IMG/VR virus record: IMGVR_UViG_3300033490_000004
Coordinates: 1 to 28,148 of that record
Length of the DNA: 28,148 nt
Strand: one strand, 5' to 3'
DNA from: a virus
The number at the start of each line of letters is the position of its first letter. The stretch's first letter is position 1. Shown here piece by piece: positions 14,310-21,483 of this stretch. The notes under the pieces are model-generated. The model saw nothing but the letters and a program-made list of their open reading frames with translations, was not told the origin of the DNA and did not search any database. The position numbers and the translations under genes were made by a program.

Positions 14310-15236
14310 ATGCCGCAAGTGACTGATGTCAAGGATGTGATTTTGGTTGACCCTGTATTGACGCAAGTCGCCATCAGCTACCGCGTGCAGGGAGCAGTTG
14401 CAGAAAGCTTGTTGCCCACCTTGCCCGTCTCGTCCGTCTCCGGGCAAATCGCTCGCTTTGGCAAGGACGCCTTTCGCCGCGAATCTGCCCGACGAGGACG
14501 GGGAAGCCAAGCAAGGCGAGTTCATTGGTCCGTTGAATCGGTGAAGTTCTTCTGCGAGGAATATGCCCTTGAAATTGCCGTTGACGACCGCGATGTCGCT
14601 GCCAGCCAGAACCCCATTGACCCATTTGTCGCCGCAACAACGCAACTCGTTGACATGCTAACTCTAGATGCGGAAGTTCGGGCGAGGGATGCCGTTGTCA
14701 ATGCCCTGACGGCAGCGGGTTACCGAACCGTCCCATCAACTAAGTGGGACCAGAGTGGCTCAACGCCCATCACTGACTTGAAGAACGCCATCATTGCCGT
14801 CAGCCGCAGAATCGGCGTTCGCCCAACGACCGTCGTCATCTCCCGACCCGTCTGGGAAGTTTTGATTGAACACGCCCAAGTTGCCGACCGACTGAAGTTC
14901 ACCAATGCAACTTTCTCCACAGACATCCTCGCAAGGTGGCTGGAAGTTCGAGAAGTGGTCATCGGCGACATGGTGATGGACACTGCCGTTGAGGGCGACA
15001 CGCCGAACCTGCAATATGTTTGGGGCGATCGGGTCGTCGTTGCTTTCGTGCCACAGCGCCCCGCCATCAACCAACCCGCCTTCGGCTACCGACCAACCCT
15101 TTCCAACTTCGTCGTTGAACGCTACCGTGACGAGCCTTCACGGAGCACCGTTATCCGCGTCCGACATGAAGTCGCTGAGGTCATCACCGCCCCTGATGCC
15201 GGTCATCTGTTAGACGATGTTCTGGCATCTATCTGA
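14310..15236 (+). CDS. Major capsid protein, HK97 fold, Mu-type
   Basis: 308 residues; ATG 14310 after GGAGGTGAGTGAACG. The order is that of HK97-fold capsid proteins of transposable phages: an N-terminal arm (AESLLPTLPVSSVSGQIARF), FRRESARRGRGSQARRVHWS for the E-loop side, a long helix with QLVDMLTLDAEVRARDAVVN, then the P-domain PTTVVISRPVWEVLIEHAQV and WLEVREVVIGD, and the A-domain end VWGDRVVVAFVPQRP. It assembles the icosahedral head around the scaffold. The gene follows the decoration gene and is likely to be the most expressed one. A repeat-filled, possibly terminating region follows it. Confidence 0.8.
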   Translation: MPQVTDVKDVILVDPVLTQVAISYRVQGAVAESLLPTLPVSSVSGQIARFGKDAFRRESARRGRGSQARRVHWSVESVKFFCEEYALEIAVDDRDVAASQNPIDPFVAATTQLVDMLTLDAEVRARDAVVNALTAAGYRTVPSTKWDQSGSTPITDLKNAIIAVSRRIGVRPTTVVISRPVWEVLIEHAQVADRLKFTNATFSTDILARWLEVREVVIGDMVMDTAVEGDTPNLQYVWGDRVVVAFVPQRPAINQPAFGYRPTLSNFVVERYRDEPSRSTVIRVRHEVAEVITAPDAGHLLDDVLASI

Positions 15237-15240
15237 ACGG

Positions 15241-15335
15241 CAGCGACTGGTGATTAGCGATTAGCGACTTGCGAATAGCGACTGGTCAAACGGCAAAAAG
15301 AACCAGTCGCAAGTCGCCAGTCGCCATTTCCTGCC
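15241..15335 (+). repeat. Family A forward array, AAACGGCAAAAA linker, reverse array: hairpin
   Basis: After the capsid stop come six forward heptamers (GCGACTG, GTGATTA, GCGATTA, GCGACTT, GCGAATA, GCGACTG), then CAAACGGCAAAAAGA, then reverse heptamers. GCGACTGGT and ACCAGTCGC around the linker form a 9-bp perfect stem. It may act as a terminator or RNA stabiliser at the end of the capsid message. Bases 15336-15382 hold T-rich and G-rich stretches without a gene. Confidence 0.8.
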
Positions 15336-15382
15336 GTTTTTGGCGTCTGACGGGCTTTTTGGGCGAGGGGGGTATTCCGATA

Positions 15383-15460
15383 TAGGGGTGCCCCCTACGA
15401 GGCGATTGTAGGGCAAAAGTTTGCGCAAACTTGAGCACGCTGGTATACTAATGTGCTCAA
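15383..15460 (+). promoter_or_regulatory. Dense palindrome region with a likely promoter for the portal operon
   Basis: Three symmetrical elements lie in 78 bp: TAGGGG/CCCCTA with a 3-nt loop (15383-15397); a perfect 16-bp palindrome AAGTTTGCGCAAACTT (15417-15432); and TTGAGCAC/GTGCTCAA arms (15431-15438, 15453-15460). TATACT at 15444-15449 is a good -10 box, with TTGCGC 17 nt upstream as a poor -35. A regulator that binds the 16-bp palindrome would cover the -35 box. The whole stretch 15237-15568 has no gene. Confidence 0.5.
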
Positions 15461-15544
15461 TTTTGAGAACAACCCTTTCGGACGCCGTCCAAACGGCAAG
15501 GGACGAGGGGCGAGGGACGGGGGACGAGTCAAGTTAGTATACCA
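15441..15544. promoter_or_regulatory. Inverted pair of 11-bp TTAGTATACCA sites
   Basis: TGGTATACTAA (15441-15451) and its exact reverse complement TTAGTATACCA (15534-15544) face each other about 90 bp apart, flanking a family B array. The second copy is inside a wider CAAGTT...AACTTG inverted repeat and lies about 25 bp before the portal start. They may be operators that loop DNA, or ends of a small mobile module. Confidence 0.5.
15491..15528 (+). repeat. Family B heptamer array upstream of the portal gene
   Basis: AAACGGCA followed by GGGACGA-type heptamers; 37 of 38 bases are the same as 10860-10897 inside the terminase gene, so the two are recent copies. Confidence 0.9.
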
Positions 15545-15568
15545 ACTTGCACATTGGAGGCGACAAAA

Positions 15569-17551
15569 ATGCGCCTTTGGGGCTGGTGGAAAAAGCCAAA
15601 ACAGTCGTTTCAGGAACTCCCACAGCAGCAACTTCGCTCAGAGTTAGGGTTTGGCGGCAGCGGTGTCGGCTACCTTCTGACCAACTTGGGCGCCGACGAA
15701 TATTTGCCTGAACTTTCCTTCCCAAAATGCATCCAAGTTTACACCCGAATGCGACGCTCAGATGCGACTGTCCAAGCCCTTGAACTTGCCATCACCTTGC
15801 CCATCCGAGCGAGCGATTGGGATGTCCAGCCTGCTTCTGACGACCCGACGGCGAAGGAAGCGGCAGATTTGGTCTATGACAACCTTTTCGGTGGCATGAC
15901 TCACACCTTTGATGATTTTTTGCGTGATGCTTTGCTGGCGCTCTTTTACGGCTTCACAGTTTTTGAAAAAGTCTTTGAGGAGCGGGACAACTACATCGTT
16001 TGGCGCAAGTTCGCTCCGAGGCATCCGCAGACGATTGAGCGTTTTTTGTTTGACGAAACAGGCGGCTTGGCTGGAGTTCGGCAGGTCGGTTTTGACCCGC
16101 AAGGGCGATTTCGGCGGGTTGACATCCCCATTGAGAAATTGCTCGTCTTCATCTGGCGCCGCGAACTTGGCAACCCTTATGGCGTTTCAGTCCTTCGGGC
16201 TGCCTACAAACATTGGTTTCTCAAAGACCTTGCCTACAAACTTCAAGCGATTGCACTTGAGCGCTGGGCTGTCGGAATCCCTGTCGGCAAAGTTCCTGCA
16301 GGAACATCGGAGCAAGACAAGCAAACTTTCCTGCAAATGCTGGAAGCGATGCGAGGACATGAACGGGCTGCGATGGTGCTACCTGAGGATTACAGCGTGG
16401 AACTGATTGGAGCGGAGGCGGGACAGAGGGCAAATCAAGCCTTCGTTGAAGCAATTCAGCACCACGACACGATGATTGTCAAATCAGTTTTGGCTCAGTT
16501 TTTGAACTTAGGGACGGGCGATGTTGGAAGTTGGGCGCTATCAAGAGACCACAGTCAACTTTTTTTGATGGGCTTGAATTCCGTTGCCCAATGGTTTGCC
16601 GACCACATTAACCGATATGCCATCCCGCAACTTTGTCGGCTCAACTTCGGCGAAGATTTCACCGACTTTCCAGAATTGACCTTCACCGACTTGAGGCTCG
16701 TCCTGCAGCGTGAAGTCCTTGCCGAAGCCATCTCCAAACTTGTGCAAACGGGCATCTTGACACCCGACCGAAGTTTGCAGGAATGGGTTCGCGATGTCTT
16801 TGATTTGCCACCTTTGCCAGAAGAACAACCCGAAGAAGTTGAATTGCCAGCACCGGAAGCGACAGCGAGTAGCGACTCGCGACTGGCGACTGGAAACGGC
16901 AAAAATGACCAGTCGCTAATCGCCAATCGCCAATCACCGTCGTTTCGCCAATCGCCAGTCGCTAATCGCCAGTCGCTGTCGTTTTCCGATCCATTGGGGC
17001 TCATTCAAGGGGCGACATTGAGAAGTTTGTCGGACACGACAATCACGGCAGCGGAGCAAAGTTTGCGGAATTTGTTGCGGCAGCAAATTGATGCGTTGAT
17101 GGAGCAGGTTCGTAAGTTGATTGCCGATGCCGATACTGGCAAACCTTCTGCATTGCGTGAACTTGGTCGGCTTTCCGTCCCGCAGCACCTCGTTGATACT
17201 TACGCCGTTGAGTTGACGAAATACTTGATGGACGCTTATCGGGCTGCAAGATCGGTCTATCTTGCTTCCACTGGCTCCGACCCAACGAAGCCGATTCCCA
17301 GATGGGTTGACTTTTACTTGCAAGGGTTCGCCCAAGCCATCGCCCGCCAACATGCTGCAGATTTGGCTGCGACCGTCGGCTATGAGGCGCTGAGGCTTTA
17401 CGAGGAAAGCAAGACTTTGGGACGAAAATTCAGCGACGAACAAATTGAGGCTGCTGCTGTTGAACGGGCTGCCAACATGATGGACGATTTACCGAGAACG
17501 GTTGAGTTGTTGACAGAGATTTTGTTTGAGCCGATTGAGGTGAGCGAATGA
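15569..17551 (+). CDS. Portal protein, Mu gp29-like (DUF935 type)
   Basis: 660 residues from ATG 15569 (GGAGG 9 nt upstream). The core is that of the Mu-type portal: CIQVYTRMRRSDATVQALEL, ITLPIRASDWDVQPASDDP, FDDFLRDALLALFYGFTVFE, FAPRHPQTIERFLFDETGG, a DIPIEKLLVFIWRRELGNPY segment, LRAAYKHWFLKDLAYKLQ, and LGTGDVGSWALSRDHSQLFL. It forms the dodecameric ring through which DNA enters and leaves the head. Residues about 431-470 are encoded by a repeat array (SRLATGNGK, ANRQSP and similar), placed between the conserved core and a helical C-terminal part (AAEQSLRNLLRQQIDALMEQ, DLAATVGYEALRLYEE). A flexible surface linker there would be tolerated. The stop overlaps the next start (ATGA). Confidence 0.8.
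   Translation: MRLWGWWKKPKQSFQELPQQQLRSELGFGGSGVGYLLTNLGADEYLPELSFPKCIQVYTRMRRSDATVQALELAITLPIRASDWDVQPASDDPTAKEAADLVYDNLFGGMTHTFDDFLRDALLALFYGFTVFEKVFEERDNYIVWRKFAPRHPQTIERFLFDETGGLAGVRQVGFDPQGRFRRVDIPIEKLLVFIWRRELGNPYGVSVLRAAYKHWFLKDLAYKLQAIALERWAVGIPVGKVPAGTSEQDKQTFLQMLEAMRGHERAAMVLPEDYSVELIGAEAGQRANQAFVEAIQHHDTMIVKSVLAQFLNLGTGDVGSWALSRDHSQLFLMGLNSVAQWFADHINRYAIPQLCRLNFGEDFTDFPELTFTDLRLVLQREVLAEAISKLVQTGILTPDRSLQEWVRDVFDLPPLPEEQPEEVELPAPEATASSDSRLATGNGKNDQSLIANRQSPSFRQSPVANRQSLSFSDPLGLIQGATLRSLSDTTITAAEQSLRNLLRQQIDALMEQVRKLIADADTGKPSALRELGRLSVPQHLVDTYAVELTKYLMDAYRAARSVYLASTGSDPTKPIPRWVDFYLQGFAQAIARQHAADLAATVGYEALRLYEESKTLGRKFSDEQIEAAAVERAANMMDDLPRTVELLTEILFEPIEVSE
16864..16980 (+). repeat. 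Family A forward-linker-reverse array within the portal gene
   Basis: Forward heptamers (GCGAGTA, GCGACTC, GCGACTG, GCGACTG), then AAACGGCAAAAATGA, then about ten reverse heptamers. GCGACTGG and CCAGTCGC make an 8-bp stem. The frame stays open throughout. Confidence 0.85.
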
Positions 17552-18051
17552 TGCTCGTCGTGATGATAGACGATGAAAATGTCTTGTTCGCCGTTGACAC
17601 TTTGAGCGAGCGGGTTCAAAACCTTGAGCCCGTTTGGAGGCAGATCGCGAAAGACCTAATGGAACTTGAAGAGCAAATTTTTGCGACGCAAGGGAGCGTC
17701 ATCGGAAAACCTTGGGCGCCATTGTCGCCCAAAACAATCCAACAAAAACAGCGGAAAGGCTTCCCGCTTGAACCGCTCGTTCGGACGGGACGGTTGCGAG
17801 CATCCTTGACCGATGAAACGAGCGGCGAGATGATTCTGGACATTGAGCCTTTAGGCTTGACTTTCGGTTCGGCAAGACCCGTTGATCGTGGCGATTGGTG
17901 GCTTGCTCCCATCCACCACTTCGGCGCTCCAAGACGGAATATCCCAGCAAGGGCTTTGATGCCTGACAATCAATTCCTTGCCGGACGCTATCGAGAGCGA
18001 TGGCAGGATTACTTTCTCAATTACCTGTCCGAAGAGAAAAAGTTCCTTTGA
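17548..18051 (+). CDS. Virion morphogenesis protein, Mu gpG-like
   Basis: 167 residues; ATG 17548 overlaps the portal stop. Features of the gpG / tail completion family are present: GKPWAPLSPKTIQQKQRKG, LVRTGRLRASLTDE, LTFGSARPVDRG, then WWLAPIHHFGAPRRNIPARA, the IPAR motif typical of the family, and a final helix. The protein acts at head-tail joining. It lies between portal and gp36-like genes, as in other Mu-like phages. Confidence 0.75.
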   Translation: MMLVVMIDDENVLFAVDTLSERVQNLEPVWRQIAKDLMELEEQIFATQGSVIGKPWAPLSPKTIQQKQRKGFPLEPLVRTGRLRASLTDETSGEMILDIEPLGLTFGSARPVDRGDWWLAPIHHFGAPRRNIPARALMPDNQFLAGRYRERWQDYFLNYLSEEKKFL

Positions 18052-18066
18052 CAAGGAGGTGCTTTG

Positions 18067-18495
18067 ATGCCACGCTATCACAGCCTTTCCGATGTCCAAA
18101 GTCGCCTGCCTTCATCCATTGCCACAATTGACGCCTTGACAGAACCCAACGCCGATCAGGTAACGGCATGGATGAACGAGACGGAAGCCTTTGTGGATGG
18201 GCAATTAGCAACCCGCTATCAAGTCCCCATCACTGGAACGCAAAGCCTTTTGATTGTCCGAGACATTTGCGCTGACTTGACAGCCTATCGGGTTTGGCAG
18301 TTTAAGGCGATGGGCGTTGACGACCCAGAATTTCGCAACCAAGCGGAAGTGCTAAGGCAGCGGGCGATGGAGAAACTTCAAGCCCTGTTGGAAGGTAAAC
18401 TTATCTTACCCGACCAACCTACAACGAAATCTTCATCAACACCTGTAGGAACTTTCCCTGAACCGATTTTTGAGAGGGACAGAGTTCAATGGTAG
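18067..18495 (+). CDS. Head-tail connector, Mu gp36-like (DUF1320)
   Basis: 142 residues from ATG 18067 after AAGGAGGTG; TTG 18064 is less likely. RYHSLSDVQSRLPSSIATID, VTAWMNETEAFVDGQLATRY, QVPITGTQSLLIVRDICADL and TAYRVWQFKAMG follow the DUF1320 pattern (two helices ending in 'RY..P', then a helical hairpin). The C-terminus (TTKSSSTPVGTFPEPIFERDRVQW region) is extended and may bind the neighbouring ring. It probably makes the adaptor ring beneath the portal. Confidence 0.7.
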   Translation: MPRYHSLSDVQSRLPSSIATIDALTEPNADQVTAWMNETEAFVDGQLATRYQVPITGTQSLLIVRDICADLTAYRVWQFKAMGVDDPEFRNQAEVLRQRAMEKLQALLEGKLILPDQPTTKSSSTPVGTFPEPIFERDRVQW

Positions 18496-18620
18496 CGAAT
18501 AGCGAATGGCGAGTAGCGAGTAGTTGGTAGGAGGGGCGTTAGCCCCGAACCGAAACGGCAACGAATAGCGAGTGGCGAGTAGAAACGGCAAAAAGAACCA
18601 GTCGCCAATCGCCAGTCGCA
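18493..18620 (+). repeat. Family A array with linker and a GGGGC hairpin
   Basis: TAGCGAA, TAGCGAA, TGGCGAG, TAGCGAG heptamers begin at the gp36 stop. Then come a small hairpin GGGGC-GTTA-GCCCC (about 18534-18547), another forward group, the AAACGGCAAAAA linker at 18583-18594 and a reverse group. The 23 bases from 18583 are the same as those from 15288. It fills the gap before the next gene; no gene is seen in it. Confidence 0.8.
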
Positions 18621-18636
18621 GGCAAGGTGACCAAAG

Positions 18637-19095
18637 ATGGCGAAGACGAGGGAGTTGATTGAGCAGATCATCAACTATTTGACGATGCGGCTGCCAAATG
18701 CCGTCGCGGCAGCAGGGTTGCCGACGCCGATGGGGATTGAGTATGGCGATTTGGTGTTGGTGAGCCCAGCAAATTTGCCCCGACTTGCCGTTGACATCAA
18801 CCGCTACCCGCAACAACAAGCGACGCTCGGTCCAAATGCCCAATTGCGGCAGCGGATGGAAGGGGAAGTTTGGGTCGCCGTGGCAGGGCAAGACAAAGAA
18901 GAGACGGCGAAACTTTTGCACGATTACGCCGACATCGTTGCGGAAGTTTTTGCGGGCGACATTCAGGCTGGCGGCTTGGCACTGATCTTGCAAGTGACGG
19001 AAGTTGATTTTTCGCCAACGGTTCGTTGGCAAAACGCCTTGGTTCGGGTCGCCAGAATTCGGTTTCAGGCGGTTACTCAGTATCGGAGGATGTAG
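18637..19095 (+). CDS. Head-tail/tail terminator-like protein
   Basis: 152 residues; ATG 18637 after AAGGTGACCAAAG. VDINRYPQQQATLGPNAQLR is followed by GEVWVAVAGQDKEETAKLLH and DYADIVAEVFAG, which resembles the fold and size of tail terminator and Mu gp37-like proteins (central beta sheet with a helix that begins 'EE'). It is the last gene of the plus-strand head block and its end overlaps the minus-strand gene at 19073 by 23 nt, tail to tail. Its exact family is uncertain. Confidence 0.5.
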   Translation: MAKTRELIEQIINYLTMRLPNAVAAAGLPTPMGIEYGDLVLVSPANLPRLAVDINRYPQQQATLGPNAQLRQRMEGEVWVAVAGQDKEETAKLLHDYADIVAEVFAGDIQAGGLALILQVTEVDFSPTVRWQNALVRVARIRFQAVTQYRRM

Positions 19096-19492
19096 GCTTG
19101 CCAAAGTAAAGTTGCCATTCAGGTAGTTCCGTGATTTTCTTCCGTTTGCCTTCTTTGAGGCGTTGATAATCATCGGGATGGGGAGCCCACCAAATATCTG
19201 GTGGCTCTAAGTTCTCTGGCAAAATTTCAAAGTCGCCCCAATCTGTTTGTTCGTCAGGCAACCTGTCATCAAGGGCAAGCAGAAGTTTCCCCAAGACGGG
19301 TAGCAATTCTCTCTGAGACCGTGCTTTCGGTGATAGAGACAACTGAGGGCGAACATAATGGATGCCCAGAAAGTTTGGAGCGTTTTCGTCAGCGATGTAG
19401 AGTTGCTCTGGAAAGTAAATCCCCCCGATTTCCCTATCCTTTTTGTGCCAGAAGGTGTAACACCGAATGCCATCGTTTCCCCGTCGCACCAC
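19073..19492 (-). CDS. Unknown protein coupled to MuF
   Basis: 139 residues from GTG 19492, one base after the MuF stop, with AGGAGGT in the end of the MuF gene. No family recognised. The N-terminus (CYTFWHKKDREIGGIYFPEQ) and the middle (LPVLGKLLLALDDRLPDEQT) suggest a small mixed alpha/beta domain, acidic overall. Coupling to a MuF protein with a toxin-like end suggests that it might be an immunity or chaperone protein, by analogy with MuF-toxin pairs. This is inference only. Confidence 0.5.
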   Translation of the reverse strand: MVRRGNDGIRCYTFWHKKDREIGGIYFPEQLYIADENAPNFLGIHYVRPQLSLSPKARSQRELLPVLGKLLLALDDRLPDEQTDWGDFEILPENLEPPDIWWAPHPDDYQRLKEGKRKKITELPEWQLYFGKPTSSDTE

Positions 19493-19493
19493 T

Positions 19494-20546
19494 TTACTTG
19501 ACCTCCTGCCACAGATTTTCCATACTGAAAGGCATATCCGCCAACTTGCCCTTTTCCCCCGTGAGAAAGAAGGTCAACGCTTTTGCCAGCCATTCCTGCG
19601 CGTTGCGCCGCCATGTTGCCCGTTCGTTTTCCCCTTGCCTGAAAAGAGGTCGCAAAAGATAACCCCGCTGCCAAATTTGTCCCTCATACTGACTAAAGCG
19701 CTTAGGATGTCGTTCAACGAACACCTGAACTTTCGGATGCACCAACTCTTCCACCAAAGTCAGCAAAAATTGATCCGTCGGGTCAAAGATGCCGACCGAT
19801 GGACTGCCCCTTTCTATCTGGACGGGATTGAGGAAAACCGTCCCGCTGTAAGGGTTGACTTGCCCCCGCCACGAAAATTTCTGACCGAGGGAAGAAGACA
19901 AAACAAAAACCCGACGAAGGTCGGCTCTGACGAACAACTCAGGATAGGCTTGTCTCAGTTGCCGAATTGCCCGACCGATCCGTCGCAGGTCAAAAACAGG
20001 TCTCTCCCCCTTCGGCGGCAACAAGTTTTCCAACCCTCTAAACTGAACCATCCGCTCTTCACCGGGACGAAACTCCAACTTGCTAACCCATCGCCCTGTT
20101 GTCGGGTCTTTCACCCGACGGAAAATGAAATCCCGCCCTTCAACTCTCGCAGGAATTTGCAGCGCCTCATAGCGAACCTCACGACCTCTTACTCTATCAG
20201 CGACGAAGTGGGCATGTCTAAGCAACGGCTCAACTTCGTTCGGGTCAAAGTTCTCTTGTGCCATCCCTTCCTGCAAGTGAACAACGACGCAGCGGCAGTT
20301 AATGTGGAAGGGAGGCAGATAAGCGCTGAAGGCATCTTTTCGGAAAACCTTGCGGTTCATCGCTTGGCAAAAAGGACAAGCATCCGCTCTCGCCCTGATT
20401 TCCACCAACGGAAACCGCTTCGGGTCAACAACTTCCATCCCGCCAAGCCTGATGGCGCTTGTGACCGAGACCCGCACTCCAGCAACGAGCGGGGCATTTC
20501 GCTTGCCTTGTGCCAATTGCCGAAGTTGCTCAAGGTTGATGGGCAT
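19494..20546 (-). CDS. MuF head morphogenesis protein with zincin-like C-terminus
   Basis: 350 residues; ATG 20546 after AAGGTGAC. The N-terminal part has the MuF signature: ADACPFCQAMNRKVF, then YLPPFHINCRCVVVH (Cys57, Cys60, His81, Cys84, Cys86). MuF is a minor capsid protein that interacts with the portal and enters the cell with the DNA in some phages. The long C-terminal part is not normal Mu gpF: GTVFLNP (about 235-241), LLTLVEELVHPKVQVF (261-276) and NAQEWLAKALTFFL (315-328) look like a zincin-type metallopeptidase with HExxH changed to EELVH. Fused effector domains are known for MuF proteins. Unlike other head genes here it is on the minus strand. Confidence 0.75.
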   Translation of the reverse strand: MPINLEQLRQLAQGKRNAPLVAGVRVSVTSAIRLGGMEVVDPKRFPLVEIRARADACPFCQAMNRKVFRKDAFSAYLPPFHINCRCVVVHLQEGMAQENFDPNEVEPLLRHAHFVADRVRGREVRYEALQIPARVEGRDFIFRRVKDPTTGRWVSKLEFRPGEERMVQFRGLENLLPPKGERPVFDLRRIGRAIRQLRQAYPELFVRADLRRVFVLSSSLGQKFSWRGQVNPYSGTVFLNPVQIERGSPSVGIFDPTDQFLLTLVEELVHPKVQVFVERHPKRFSQYEGQIWQRGYLLRPLFRQGENERATWRRNAQEWLAKALTFFLTGEKGKLADMPFSMENLWQEVK

Positions 20547-20826
20547 GGTTTGTCACCTTACCATTTCCTTGACCGTTTCCTTGCTTTACTGCGATGACCA
20601 CAAAAATTTTGCCATTGCAGCAGCCACGATTTGATGAAGCCAGAACGGATGAAAAGCGCTTTGAGTGCCAAATCCGAATTGTCGTCCCGCATCTTCGGCA
20701 TTTTTGCTCGCAAAACAAAACTCCCTGTCTTGGCGGTCGCCGAATTTGCCGCAACTCAAACCTCGCTCCTTTGCGGATTAGCCGATAATGGACGACATTG
20801 TTGCGCATAAGAGCAGGGGCGACCAT
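20530..20826 (-). pseudogene. Com-like zinc-finger regulator, frameshifted remnant
   Basis: The single open frame here (98 codons) has only one half of a Com-type zinc finger: CEQKCRRCGTTIRIWH. The other half is in other frames: a second minus frame gives AKTGSFVLRAK and a third gives LSCGKF. Removing one A from the AAAAA run at 20701-20705 joins AKTGSFVLRAK to CRRCGTTIRIWH, the expected Com layout ('...CGKLLAK...F.IKC.RCGT.N'). So this is a Com homologue (Mu protein that controls translation of mom) with at least two frameshifts. ATG 20826 lies inside a hairpin, so ATG 20808 is a better start for whatever is made. A programmed shift is possible but less likely. No mom gene is seen. Confidence 0.45.
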
Positions 20827-20838
20827 TTCGGTCGCCCC
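20816..20838 (-). terminator. Perfect 9-bp hairpin between early genes and Com/MuF
   Basis: GGGGCGACC, five-base loop, GGTCGCCCC; no strong U run follows on the minus strand (TGCTCTT), so termination is uncertain. It lies just after the 179-aa gene. Confidence 0.4.
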
Positions 20839-20866
20839 CTGACACCCCCTTTACCCCCGTTTCATC

Positions 20867-21406
20867 TTAATCCACAATCCACATTGACATAATCTCCCAG
20901 CAGTCAGCATCAACAACAGCCGCGATCTCATATTTCTGAGGCTGTCCGTCTTCCATCACGATGAACACATTCCCTGCGTTCGGTTGACTTGATTTTTCAA
21001 TCCTCTCCAAGTCTTCCTTAAACCATGCTACTCCCCATTTATCACCGTCCAGAAGCAGTTTAATGGCTGCGATGACTCTTGAAGGAACATAACCCAAAGT
21101 GCGTTTAAACCATTCCCTCACTACCTTTGCGTTCTCCTCATTAGGTTCCTCATACAAGTTGGCTACAACTTCCATAAGTCTCTCTGGCACATTTCCTTTT
21201 CGTGACCAATACTGCTCCATAATAACCGCTGGTGGTGTTAGCCACACATACCATCGCCCATCAGGTTTGTGTTGAAACATCATTATCAAGCCAGCGTTTG
21301 CGAGTTCCTTAAGGCTCGTAAGGAGCTCCTCCTCCGTTAGTATTTCGCCCGTAAGCACCATCTCAGCCATTATTTCCTCCAAAGGCACGAGCCATCGCAA
21401 CTTCAT
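20867..21406 (-). CDS. Hypothetical winged-helix-like early protein
   Basis: 179 residues; ATG 21406 with GGAGGTGACGGAAG. Not recognised. Residues about 20-60 (EILTEEELLTSLKELANAGL, then GRWYVWLTPPA) look like the second half of a winged-helix domain with its wing. The rest has helical stretches and ends ADCWEIMSMWIVD. Codon choice (more ATA, AGG, CTC) differs slightly from its neighbours. It is the last clear gene of the early block. Confidence 0.55.
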   Translation of the reverse strand: MKLRWLVPLEEIMAEMVLTGEILTEEELLTSLKELANAGLIMMFQHKPDGRWYVWLTPPAVIMEQYWSRKGNVPERLMEVVANLYEEPNEENAKVVREWFKRTLGYVPSRVIAAIKLLLDGDKWGVAWFKEDLERIEKSSQPNAGNVFIVMEDGQPQKYEIAAVVDADCWEIMSMWIVD

Positions 21407-21460
21407 CTTCCGTCACCTCCTTGCATATTTGGGTCATGCTTTCAAAGCGCTCCGACATGT

Positions 21461-21483
21461 TGTCGTGGCTATTAGCCACGACA
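21461..21483 (-). promoter_or_regulatory. Perfect 10-bp intergenic hairpin
   Basis: TGTCGTGGCT and AGCCACGACA with a 3-base loop, starting right after the stop of the 127-aa gene. It might stop or protect transcript ends; there is no U run. Confidence 0.45.

Noticed and set aside
15241-18620. Possible CRISPR arrays at the repeat clusters
   Set aside because: Units are 7 nt without spacers, on both strands, and no cas gene is near.
18436-19173. Minus-strand frame of 245 codons opposite the connector gene
   Set aside because: Its open state is due to the heptamer arrays, which have few stops; no ribosome site or domain supports it.
19467-20597. Long plus-strand reading frame (376 codons) opposite MuF
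   Set aside because: The minus strand has the MuF cysteine/histidine signature and a ribosome site; the plus frame has no recognisable domain and is a shadow.
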